Source: Meghimatium bilineatum (Eukaryota > Mollusca > Gastropoda > Stylommatophora > Philomycidae). From it: a stretch of 64,000 bases of DNA. The stretch lies in the NCBI GenBank assembly GCA_034231615.1, contig CM067317.1, positions 16,390,394 to 16,454,393 on the forward strand. The letters run 5' to 3'. The notes beneath the pieces were generated by a model, which saw nothing but the letters and a program-made list of their open reading frames with translations, made no database searches and had not been told where the DNA came from. A program made the translations under genes and the position numbers. Below are positions 1-9,545 of the stretch, piece after piece; position 1 is the first letter of the stretch; each line of letters starts with the position of its first letter.

Positions 1-237
<237 letters not shown>

Positions 238-270
238 GGAATTCTTGCTTAATTTAATCGCTCAGGGCAT

Positions 271-370
271 NNNNNNNNNNNNNNNNNNNNNNNNNNNNNN
301 NNNNNNNNNNNNNNNNNNNNNNNNNNNNNNNNNNNNNNNNNNNNNNNNNNNNNNNNNNNNNNNNNNNNNN
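271..370. other. Assembly gap (100 N)
   Basis: Exactly 100 N bases, the usual placeholder for a scaffold gap of unknown size. It lies between two TA-rich tracts, which probably caused the break in assembly. Confidence 0.99.
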
Positions 371-423
371 ATTTTGATTGGTGCCGCCTGATGCGACTGC
401 TTCTCTGCATCATAACACGGCAC

Positions 424-430
<7 letters not shown>

Positions 431-499
<69 letters not shown>
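431..499. repeat. (TA)n microsatellite
   Basis: About 34 TA units beginning with a short GT run. It lies directly after the N gap and may be the other side of one larger tract. Confidence 0.97.
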
Positions 500-502
<3 letters not shown>

Positions 503-714
503 GATGAATGATTATTGTGGGTGAAATATATATCTTCCTGCTACTGTACCTGAATCAATAGAAATTTCTTCTGTCGCGAGTGTATAGGCCTAAGCTAAGC
601 AATGAGTTTTGATATTTACCAGAAAGTAATTTCTACAGCAAGGACAGTAACTAAGTTTTCACCTGTGCCGCTAGTTAACAGACTTATTTCCCTTTTCTAC
701 AACAAACATTACGA

Positions 715-1990
715 AATTTATTGTCTATTGTCTTTCCCCAGGTGAATGATTGTTGATCACATTCACACTTGCCGTTAAGCTTAGGGGTGGTATCTTAAGC
801 TGTCGTTCCAAGGCCAGATGTGTCGCCGAGGTTGCATTTAGTCCATGTTTGTTCATGGTTATCTTAATGTTTTCTATCCACCGTTTTCTTGGTCTACCTT
901 TGGCTTTACGCCCGGATATTCTTGTATTATATGCTCTTATTGGTATTTGGTTTGGCTCCATTCTCATAAGGTGACCGAACCATTTTACTTGCTGTCTCTC
1001 AATATGTTCGATACATGATATTATACCAACTCTTTTCCTAATTTCTTCATTTCTTATTTTATCTAGTTTGGTAACCATTGCAGCTTTTCTCAGACACTTC
1101 ATTTCACATGTGACAATTTTTCTTTTCTGCGAAGCTGTTAAAGACCATGTTTGACATTGGGTATAAAAATTGTAGATATTATTTGTTTTTTAATTTCCAT
1201 CTTGATCTTTGGATGAAGAAGTAATGGTGAAAGTTGGTAAGTCACTGTGTTTGCTTTCTGGCACCTTGTTTCTATTTCTCTGTCTAGTCTTCTATCTTGG
1301 GAAAAAAATGCTGCCTAGATACTTAAATTCTTTAGTTTGTTTCACTTTGGTGTTATCTATTGTTATATTCATTGGTGTTGAAGACTTGCTAATTTTCATA
1401 ACTTCTGTTTTTTGTACATTAATTTTCATGTTGTACTTCTGACATGCTAACAACGATGCATTGATGTGCTTTTGCAACGTTTCCTCATCTTTGTATATGA
1501 AACTTTGATCATCAGCAAATAATAGTTCATTGATTTCATTATTAAGTTCTTCATCAGGTTTATTTGCAATGTTTTCCTCTTTGTTGATATGAGCTTCTTT
1601 TATTATTCTGTCCATGTATATGTTGAAAATTAGGGGTTAAAGTACGCATCCTTGTCTTACTCCAGATCTTATTTCAAAAGGTTCAGTCATTCCATCTGTT
1701 GTTCTTACTGAGCTTTGGCATTTTTGATATATTGCTTTTATATTATCTAACAGTTGTCCTCTAATGTTATGCAGTTCTAAGGTTTCCCATAGAATGTTTC
1801 TATCTACTCTGTCGAATTTCTTTTCCTGGTCTACAAATACTGTGTTTAAATCTTGATTGTATTCGATTGCTTTTTCACTCAGTTGTCTCAGTGTGAAAAG
1901 TGCGTCTGTACAGCTTGCTTCCCTTCTGAAGTCAAATTTATATATACGAAATTTATATATACAGTAATGTTGGCTTAGTAGCAAAGCTGA
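715..1990 (-). mobile_element. LINE-A, 3' half with reverse transcriptase (RTE-like)
   Basis: On the minus strand three pieces of a LINE polyprotein follow in order. The first has the palm region (FDRVDRNILWETLE, then SGVRQGCVL). The second has the FADD active-site box and the YLGS motif. The third (stop at 725) has the C-terminal segment IERQQVKWFGHLMRM with the GRKAKGRPRKRW basic stretch. A TAA falls where a serine codon would follow GCVL near 1637, and the frame is lost again near 1290. There is no endonuclease domain, so the copy is 5' truncated. Clade assignment to RTE is by resemblance only. The 3' end, just left of the GTCTTTCCCCAGGTG stretch near 735, recurs at about 41240. Confidence 0.8.
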
Positions 1991-1999
1991 TAGTGCACA

Positions 2000-2753
2000 C
2001 ACACAAAAAAAACCAAAAAAAAACACATAAAAAACCCAAACAGTGGATTTTAGAGGGTAGTTCGAACGTCGACCATCCTTATCGCACTAGCGATACTATT
2101 CGATGTATTAATGACAAGATTCTGGGACAGCTGAACCCTGGTGTATCATATTGTAAAAATCGTACGTCCAGATACATCCACATTGACGTATAGACATATA
2201 GGGTTGAAAATAACGTGCTTCAGCAGCACAAAGGACTTAGTCTTCTAACCACCAAGGTGATTCTAATGCGCTATAGATCCTAAGCGTGCCTAAATTTTAG
2301 AGACCATACTATTTTAAGAAAAACATGGTGCTGTTTAAAATCTACAAAATATGGTACACTCACGGGAGCCTACAAACAAACAAACAAACAATCACGAACC
2401 TCCCTTCATAGAGGGAGGCTCCATCTATTCTTTCATTTGCTTCATTTAGCGCTCTGTCACGCTAGTCCGTTGTTGAACAGAAGGAAACTGACTGATGTCA
2501 CCTAATGATGCAATTTCCTCGAATCTCGCAGAGCATGAACTCCGGTATCCATGTCCTGGAGGCTGGATTGATGATGTGAACAGATTATTTTTGAACTTAG
2601 TACCTCCTTCCATCACGACCAATTTACCAGCATATGTTGACATCAGATAGAAATATCAGACAGAACTATCTATTAGAAGAGGACAGTATATAAATGAAGA
2701 TTCATGTTCGTAGATTATTTAAACTTACATATAAGAAAACAATGTTACTGTCC
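2000..2753. other. No gene recognised
   Basis: An A-rich tract near 2008-2030, a short (CAAA)n run near 2375-2390, and a small hairpin-like GAGG/CCTC pair near 2400-2425. I see no protein similarity on either strand. Confidence 0.5.
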
Positions 2754-2805
2754 AGACGACAGTTGTATCATGTCATTTAAAATTATATACAAGAAGAGAG
2801 TAGGA
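2754..2805. repeat. 52-bp direct repeat, copy 1
   Basis: This 52-base segment, starting AGACGACAGTTGTATCATG, recurs without change at 3248-3299 in the same orientation, 494 bases away. The intervening DNA holds a TA tract. Confidence 0.9.
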
Positions 2806-2969
2806 TGTATTAGAGCGATGATTTAATATTGTCACTTTTATCGAAACAAACATTGATATAGATTATAATTAAATAACACATGGAAATAATATGTTATTGT
2901 AGGAATGGGTGAACAGCAAAATTTTTCACCTCAAGATAAGATATGTAGTATTTTCTCAAGCATATGTGA

Positions 2970-2974
<5 letters not shown>

Positions 2975-3040
<66 letters not shown>
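2975..3040. repeat. (TA)n microsatellite
   Basis: Pure TA run of about 33 units between the two 52-base direct repeats. Confidence 0.97.
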
Positions 3041-3047
<7 letters not shown>

Positions 3048-3247
3048 GCATATGAATATATATTTATTAAAATATTTGTGTAAAAAAATTAAATTGCAAA
3101 AAAAATTATAACAAAAATTGTTTATTAAAAAAAAAACTCAACAAGTACCCCAACACCAGGTACTCATTGACGTCAAGAAACGGACGCATCACTGGAAATT
3201 AACACCAAGAATCCTACGAGGCAATCAACAGCAGATCAGTAATGTTT

Positions 3248-3299
3248 AGACGACAGTTGTATCATGTCATTTAAAATTATATACAAGAAGAGAGTAGGA
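3248..3299. repeat. 52-bp direct repeat, copy 2
   Basis: Second copy of the segment at 2754-2805, identical over 52 bases and same orientation. Confidence 0.9.
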
Positions 3300-3574
3300 A
3301 GTAATGAGAGTGACCAGATCAGAACAGACCAGACCCCAGGTCATTCCCCCAGTCCCATACAGGACAACATCCAGGTCATTAGATCCCCAGATACGTCCCG
3401 ATATAGCCACAGAAAATCATTTCATGGTTGAAAAAGACAAATCCACCACCATACTAACAAATAAGTACTTCATTCACCCCCCCCCCTTTCCTTTCTCCCG
3501 TCCTCATCAAGGACGATGGGTTCGTCGAACTACAACTTAAATTATTTTTCTGATACGAAAGCTAAAATATAACT

Positions 3575-3775
3575 TGATTCTTGATTAGGAACAAGTATCA
3601 CACCACTGAGATCATTCCTATATTATATATGCTCTGCTTGCCATTCCGTCAGCCATCTAAAAGTGTATAAGCTCAGCATCCCAGTAAGTTGCTGATTACG
3701 CGTTCTTCTGATCTTTTCAGAGAGGGAGCACTTTCTCCCTCCGCCTCTAGTCCCTCCCATTTCTACCATTCTCTG
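3575..3775. repeat. Unnamed dispersed repeat, copy 1
   Basis: About 200 bases that align, with many changes, to 51215-51415: TTAGGAACAAG near the start, AAAGTGTATAAGCT in the middle, then CAGAGAGGGAGCACTTTCTCC. Both copies have the same orientation. No coding frame is open. It abuts LINE-B here and the 51003 element end at the other site. It may be an untranslated part of a LINE, but I cannot assign it. Confidence 0.55.
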
Positions 3776-3782
3776 AATATGT

Positions 3783-4566
3783 TTGTTGTTCGTCCATCAC
3801 AAGTGATGATGACCATTTGTTACATCCACAATTGAAAATTCAATTAGAGTTATTCTTTGATTAGGAGTTCGTAGATGGCTCATGAGCCCTATTCGAACTG
3901 TAAATATCCTTGGACAGTTCGGGCATGGAATGGCAACTGAAGACGGATCTTGGTCTATACGTGCCTTTTTAGCCACTCTCCACTGTTGAGCTGCTGCATT
4001 TCTCCTCTTTTCACAAGATGATGAGCTCTTGTTATTGTAGAGCGCCATGTAGATCTATCTTGTGCACATTCTTCCCATATATCTTGGTCTATTTCAAAGA
4101 CTTTTAGTGAGGTCTTTAATGAGTCCCTGTAGCGCTTATTTTGGCCACCTTGAGATCGTGAACCCTTCTCCAGCTCACCATAGAGAATTATCTTTGGCAG
4201 ACGATGGTCTGGCATATGCACCAAATGACCTTCCCAACAAATCTGTGTCCGCATCAGGATAGTGTCAATGCTGGGGATACCAGATCTGCCTAGGACTGGA
4301 GTCTGGAATCTTGTCTAGCCATCTAATGTTCATAACTTTTCTGAGACAAGTTTTGTGAAAGTGATTGAGTATTTTTCACATGATGTCTATACACAGTTCA
4401 CGTTTCACTAGCGTATAACAGCACTGTAAGTACCACTGCTCTGTAAACCTTCAGCTTAGTCTGTAGGTTAATGCCATTTCTACGCCAACGTACTACCTAG
4501 GTATGTTAATCTATTCACAACTTTCAGTGATATGCCATTTACCTTTATGCAGGGCACGACATAGCT
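3783..4566 (-). mobile_element. LINE-B C-terminal fragment with terminal C2H2 finger
   Basis: Minus-strand translation gives ICWEGHLVHMPDHRLPK, GQNKRYRDSLKTSLK, then (one frame away) a C2H2-like end, CPNCPRIFTVRIGLMSHLRT. This order (GH..RM, basic patch, SLK helix, terminal finger) is familiar from animal non-LTR retrotransposons whose ORF2 ends in a zinc finger. At least one frame change separates the two parts. Upstream (4260-4566) only scattered similarity is left. The 3' end near GTTTGTTGTTCGTCC (3782) is echoed at 31785. Confidence 0.75.
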
Positions 4567-4567
4567 T

Positions 4568-5025
4568 TTGTCAGGATAAAGACACAGATTCGTTGGGCAG
4601 GTCATTTGATACGTATGACAGACCATCGCCTGCTAAGATACTTCTGTATGGTGAGCTGTAGAATGGTACACGATCTCAAGATGGCAAAAAAGCTACAATG
4701 ACTAATTTGAAAACACTGAAAGCCTTTGAAATAGACCAATATACATGGGAAAGAACTTGTATAAAATAGACCTACATAGCTCTCTACAGTCAAAAGGAGC
4801 GCATCATCTTGTGAAAAGACGAGAATTGCAGCAGCTCAACCGCAGAGAGTAGCTAGAAAGTAATGGTTAGAATAAAATCCTTCTACAGTGCTCATTTCAT
4901 GACCAAGGACATTTGCAGCTAGAATATGGCTTATTAGCCATCTAAGAACTATTAGGCGTGGACCTAATTCAAACTGAAATTTTAAAAGTGGATGTAGAAA
5001 TGGTCACTTGTGATGAACGAACACA
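4568..5025 (+). mobile_element. LINE-B C-terminal fragment, inverted to its neighbour
   Basis: Plus-strand copy of the same region as 3783-4566: KTQIRWAGHLIRMTDHRL, then the weak finger remnant and a GTCACTTGTGATGAACGAAC end. Several stops and shifts interrupt it. Its 3' end runs straight into a TCTAATCTATC-type tract that may be its 3' tail. With the minus copy beside it, it forms an imperfect inverted pair. Confidence 0.7.
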
Positions 5026-5222
5026 CAATCTAATCTATCTAATCTAACCGATCTATCTAATATATCTAGTCTATCTAATTGTCTAAGTTATATAATCGAT
5101 CTAATCTAATCTATCTAACATACCTATTCTATCTTTTCTGTCTACTCTATCTAGTCTATCTAAGCTATATAATCTTAGCTATCTAATCTATCTAATATAT
5201 CCAATCTATCTATCATCCCTCT
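5026..5222. repeat. Degenerate ATCT/AATCT microsatellite
   Basis: Imperfect ATCT-type repeat with AATCTATCT and ATCTAGTCT variants. It directly follows the 3' end of the plus-strand LINE-B fragment, as LINE tails often do. Confidence 0.85.
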
Positions 5223-5316
5223 CTCCCTCCCTCTCAATCTTTCTGGCTGTCTACCTGCCTTGCGGCCGGTAGCTTGGGCTATCCGGTCAGCCTGTCTATC
5301 TGTCTTATCTATCCTT

Positions 5317-5317
<1 letters not shown>

Positions 5318-5381
<64 letters not shown>
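5318..5381. repeat. (TA)n microsatellite
   Basis: Pure TA run of about 31 units. Confidence 0.97.
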
Positions 5382-5382
<1 letters not shown>

Positions 5383-5394
5383 ATTTAGTCATTT

Positions 5395-5692
5395 TCACTT
5401 GGGCCATTAAGCGTCGTGGGAGGGGAAGGTGGGGTGGGGGAATTGTTTGTCTTTGCCCATTTTTGTCGCATTGGTCAATTTCAGCCCAAGTCTCTTTAAG
5501 GTTTCATTGATTATTTCCACCCATCTAGTTTTTGGTCTTCCTTGTTCCTTGTAATCCTATCTTCTGCTATTGTTTGCACTTAGGGCTGGATTCGTTAGTT
5601 TTATTTTCACGAGGTGACTAAACCTTCTACCTTACTGTCTCTCTCGAAGCAGTCGTGAGATGAGATGGTCTTTATTTCTTTTCTGATATCTT
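5395..5692 (-). mobile_element. LINE-A type C-terminal remnant
   Basis: Minus-strand reading in shifting frames gives remains of the LINE-A tail: a weak QV.R..HL region, then GRPKTRW and INETLK. Interrupted by several stops and shifts. It ends at the boundary with the plus-strand LINE-E fragment. Confidence 0.55.
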
Positions 5693-5693
5693 C

Positions 5694-6185
5694 ATGTCAC
5701 ATGAGGAAAAAGTAACATCTAAACAAATTACAAACAAGATAAAAATTAGAATTATAAAATGCTATCTCTATTATATATTAATTTATGGATCAGAAACATG
5801 GACACTAAACAAAAAATTAGAAGACAGAATTGATGCCTTTGAGATGTGGGTATATAGAAGAATAGGGAGAACATAATGGAAAGAGAAGAAAACAAACAAA
5901 GAGGTTCTAAAAACACTTAATATGAAGAACAAATTACTAAGAGAAATAAAGATCAGGAAAATAAAATATTGTGGACACATTAAAAGACATGACACTTTAT
6001 TGAAGACCTTTCTTCAGGGTAAAGTCAAAGGGAAGCGAGCAAGAGGTAAGCATAGATAGAAGTGGGAGACTAACATCACACGATGGACAGGTTACATTCT
6101 AGCAGAGTGCCCCACCAAAACAAGAGACCGGGATGTTCTAGGTCTGTTGCAGCCAACCTTCGCTGCGGAGACGGCAATTGATGAT
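5694..6185 (+). mobile_element. LINE-E C-terminal fragment
   Basis: Plus strand: LIYGSETWTLNK, DRIDAFEMWVYRRIGRT, then a TAA, then in the same frame KIRKIKYCGHIKRHDTLLK and GKVKGKRARGKHR, a stop, and WETNITRWTGYILAE. These are the thumb, the GH..R segment and the C-terminal basic patch of an RTE-like ORF. Other pieces of the family lie at 52880-53050 and 57537-58395. Confidence 0.8.
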
Positions 6186-6628
6186 AATGATCTTCATTTC
6201 TCCGTCGGTCTCTTCTGGTGACATTTATAGCTTTCCTCAAACATCTCATGTCACACAATGTGATATTTTTCGCCAGTATTTTTTATCAAGGACCATGTAT
6301 GCCATTCGTCACACAGAGTTGGTAGAAAACATACGGTTTATCAATTGTCGTTTTGCAGCCATGCATATTGTTAGATGTTTGAGTATTGGCGACAGTTGGC
6401 AAGTCACATGAATCGTTTTCTGACATCCTGATGAGATCTCTCTATCGCGTTTGCCATATTCTGTAAAGGCGTTTGCTAAATATTTGAGCTCTGAGACCTA
6501 CTTTAGTTCTATATCATTATGGCCTGATTTTCTGCATAGTCTCTGTTTTAGATGTGTTTAGTTTCATATTGTATTGTTGGCAGGTTTTATGCAGCAGGTA
6601 TTCATGTCGCTGTAATGTATCATCAAAT

Positions 6629-6640
<12 letters not shown>
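6186..6640 (-). mobile_element. LINE reverse-transcriptase thumb remnant (LINE-A-like)
   Basis: Minus-strand pieces in different frames: LKYLANAFTEYGKRDREI, a degenerate YGWHTW region and MRCLRKAINVTRRDRRRNE, matching the order seen in LINE-A (YLGS, then MKCLRKAAMVTKLDKIRNE). It abuts the plus-strand LINE-E piece tail to tail. Confidence 0.6.

Positions 6641-6678
<38 letters not shown>
6634..6678. repeat. (AATC)n microsatellite, LINE-C tail
   Basis: Eleven AATC units. They sit exactly at the 3' end of the minus-strand LINE-C fragment, so this is most likely its tandem 3' tail. Confidence 0.85.
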
Positions 6679-6681
<3 letters not shown>

Positions 6682-7130
6682 ACCCCATAACCCTTCAGGG
6701 TCGTAGGGGTACCACATTGGAAGCTTCAGCACACAGAGTCCTCCAACGAATTCTATCCTCAGCGATGCGGATGAGTGTGGAAATATCTAGCCCTGTCCAT
6801 TCCTTGATGTTGTCTGTCCATGTCTTTATTTGTCCTCCTCTGCTTCTTCCACCCTCGACAGTTCCCTGCAGTATTGTTTTTGACAAGGAATCGTGCCTGC
6901 ATACATGTCCGAACCATGCTAGTTTTCGTCGTTTCACTAATGAAAGCAATGGCTCCTGGACACCTGCACACATCTCTACTTTATTTCTTACGTACACATT
7001 GGTCTTATGTTCCCTATAGAAAATTCGTAGAATTCTTCTGTAGCATTTATACTCGAAAGCCTGTGTATACTCGAAAGCATTTATACTCGAAAGCCTGTGT
7101 ATACTCGAAAGCATTTATACTCGAAAGCCA
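6679..7130 (-). mobile_element. LINE-C C-terminal fragment
   Basis: A 139-codon minus-strand frame (stop at 6695) holds CYRRILRIFYREHKTNV, KRRKLAWFGHVCRHDSLSK, TILQGTVEGGRSRGGQIK, TWTDNIKEWTGLD and DRIRWRTLCAEASN. This is the C-terminal end of a common animal LINE ORF2. It is well preserved, with no stop over about 110 codons. Its 5' boundary falls inside a short tandem repeat at 7043-7129. A second copy is at 38215-38720. Confidence 0.85.
7043..7129. repeat. 34-bp tandem repeat, 2.5 copies
   Basis: Unit beginning GCATTTATACTCGAAAGCCT. Each unit itself contains two similar halves (ATACTCGAAAGC). It lies in the LINE-C reading frame and appears to be a local amplification of LINE sequence. Confidence 0.85.
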
Positions 7131-7202
7131 TATTTCTATATTAAACTTTGATCATTTGCAAATTGCAGTTCGTTTAATGAGCACTTGTATTTAACTTATC
7201 AA

Positions 7203-7330
7203 ATAATTCATTCATTCATTCATTTTCCTTTTGCGCTGAAGTTAGCGCACAGGGCATAGGTCAGATCTCTCCAATTATGTCTGTTCAAAGTTATTCTGTG
7301 CAGTTATTGAATAGTATGAATATCAAATAA
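7203..7330 (-). mobile_element. LINE 3' end with (GAAT)n tail, copy 1
   Basis: A short ATTC run followed by TTTTCCTTTTGCGCTGAAGTTAG-like sequence, nearly the same as 16493-16690. The microsatellite edge and shared body suggest a truncated non-LTR retroelement 3' end on the minus strand. Confidence 0.6.
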
Positions 7331-9403
7331 TGGTTATAGCTTAATTTGTTCTGAGAAGAGACGATGCAATCAACAATGGATGCTAGGCCACATTGGTAAC
7401 ATCAGGGCGCAAGATGACCATTAATTAGTTAGGCAGCAGAAGTCGCCAGAGATGTACTGCTCTTCGGATCAGATGTGATTCCGTCTCCGCAATGAAAGTA
7501 GGCTGTAGCGGATCTCCAACACTTCTGTTCGCTGTCTATACACTCCGACAAATCTCTTGATTATTAATTTAATTTTTCACTCCTAAATTTCCAAGACCGT
7601 ATTTATTTGCGTCTTCTTTAAATTCTGTACATAGTTCTATAGATATTATTGTTAGATTCATATATCAAAAGCTTTACTTCTATCTTCTAAATGTTCACAT
7701 TCACTATCCTCGTTTTAAACCCCACAATGTGTTATGATATTTATATAACCCTTGTCAACTATTGTGATGGTCTAGACACATAATTACTTATATTATGTAA
7801 TCTTGATAACTGATATATTGAATTTGATTTTGAGTGAGTCCAAACTTAAGCATTTATTAGTCACAGTGCAAGCTATAAAATATTCAAGAACAAAAAAGAG
7901 CAATATGAATTGCGCATGCGTAATCATCCCTCATTACACTATAGGACATATTATATTTCTACACAGAAGACCGGTGTGTATTTATATTTTATGTTTTGGA
8001 AGCCATGTTACCTCCCTTTAGTTTCATTATTTCAATAAAACATATCGTATGAAATCCCCGAAGCTTTCACCGAAATTGACTTTTCTAATTCCGGGAACTG
8101 GGCAATACTGAACGTCCTGTTACATAATTTATGAAGGTTGGCAGGAGCTCACTATGCTTATTCAGTAAGCGTCTTGTTTAAATATGCTCCCCTATAAATA
8201 TTTGATGCGGGCATCTCGCAACCGATGTAAATAATTAATGAAGTCGCCGGTAAAACTATCCGGCCTGGTCGAGACTGGTATACTGTAAGACTTCGCTTTA
8301 TATGGGAAATTTTAAAACATTTGTTTATCTTAAATGAAAAACTTGTATTATACACTAATATACGAACAAAAACAAATATTAAACGTTTTACGTTTTAAAC
8401 TGAAGAAAATTTTCACATATTGAAAGCGAGGTATAGGGAAACACAAAACAAACGGGGTTGACGTTTCAACAAACAAAAGAATAATAATAGTATAAATTTA
8501 TCATAAAGAAACAGGCGAATAAATGTGCGACGATACACGAGTTGAAATTTAGTTGTTAATAAAAATAAAAGAATACGCTTTGTAAAATAATAATTACACC
8601 ACTTGCTCTTCAATCATACACATCTGTCTACGTTCGATTGAAGACATGATAATAAATTAATAAAAAGACACAACAGCTCAATTCGTTCTGAAACTCTTGC
8701 ATTCGCAACCCCCTACCCTTAAACCACACATTTTTTCCAGCGAGGACTGCCGTCTGCGAGACCAGCACACGAGTTAGACATTGAATAGAAGCCGAGACGA
8801 CAGCATGGCATATTTTTCAGCAGTTATTACAGACGATCACGCCTACGGAGAAAACCGAAAATTCTGTATGATTAAATAGATCGAAAGCCTGTGAATAATT
8901 TCGCGTCACCAAAAACGTATTAAATACGAGACGAAATGAGATGTATATTGTGATCGTATTAAGAGGCTCTTTACATTAATGGAAACTTGTTTTTAATATT
9001 AACGCGGAGTCTGGCGCAAGAATTAAGGTAGGTAATCTGTAATCTCAATATGTTTTTTTAACACTAGTTATGATCATGTGTTATCTTTGTAAAGAAAACG
9101 ATACAGCAAAGGATTTTTATTATTTTCTTTTCATGTTGATACATTATGTCAGACTGCTAATTGTTTGTATTATAAGGTTATCTTCCCATTTGTAATGATT
9201 CCCTCTTGTATGCTTGATTCCAACTGTTATTCAGCTTTCACTTTGACTTCATGCAGAATGAAAGCACAGTTAGATGTTGTGTGGACAGTATTTCCAGAAC
9301 TACATTCTCCACATTTTTTGATGTGGAGAACAATATTTAACAAGAGAACAAAGGTGATGAAGATTTATACACACATTTTTACTATTAAAAAATGTGCGTA
9401 CAA
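7331..9403. other. No gene recognised (about 2 kb)
   Basis: No open frame longer than about 75 codons and no protein similarity on either strand. The part from about 8740 to 9030 is less AT-rich than its surroundings and contains CAAGAATTAAGGTAGGT, where AAG|GTAGGT could serve as a 5' splice site. That would fit an untranslated exon, but I have no second line of support. The stretch 9404-9423 (GAGCTGTCCATAAATT) resembles the terminal repeat of the MITE at 12668-13013. Confidence 0.35.
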
Positions 9404-9429
9404 GGGAGCTGTCCATAAATTGTAATATT

Positions 9430-9545
9430 AAGAATTTCTGGACAGAAAAGATTAGGAACAGTGAGGTTTTAAATATGCTGAACGTAGAGGAAGGATGGCT
9501 GGTGAATACAATTTTACATAGAAAACTGAAATATATCGGACATAT
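9430..9545 (+). mobile_element. LINE-D, left part, split by LINE-F
   Basis: Plus strand: IKNFWTEKIRNSEVLNML, NVEEGWLVNTILHRKLKYIGHI. The frame stops at the edge of the LINE-F insertion and resumes at 12455 with IGHIKRHNSMERPILDG, the repeated IGHI coming from the target-site duplication. Confidence 0.85.
9535..9545. repeat. Target-site duplication of LINE-F, left copy
   Basis: ATCGGACATAT, identical to 12455-12465 at the other end of the inserted LINE-F. Confidence 0.92.

Noticed and set aside
2905-3111. Frames with YIYIYI runs (also 5274-5510)
   Set aside because: Translation of TA microsatellites.
8740-9030. Possible untranslated first exon with a GTAGGT splice donor
   Set aside because: Only base composition and one weak donor support it, and it would need to join an acceptor some 25 kb away. 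Mentioned but not called.
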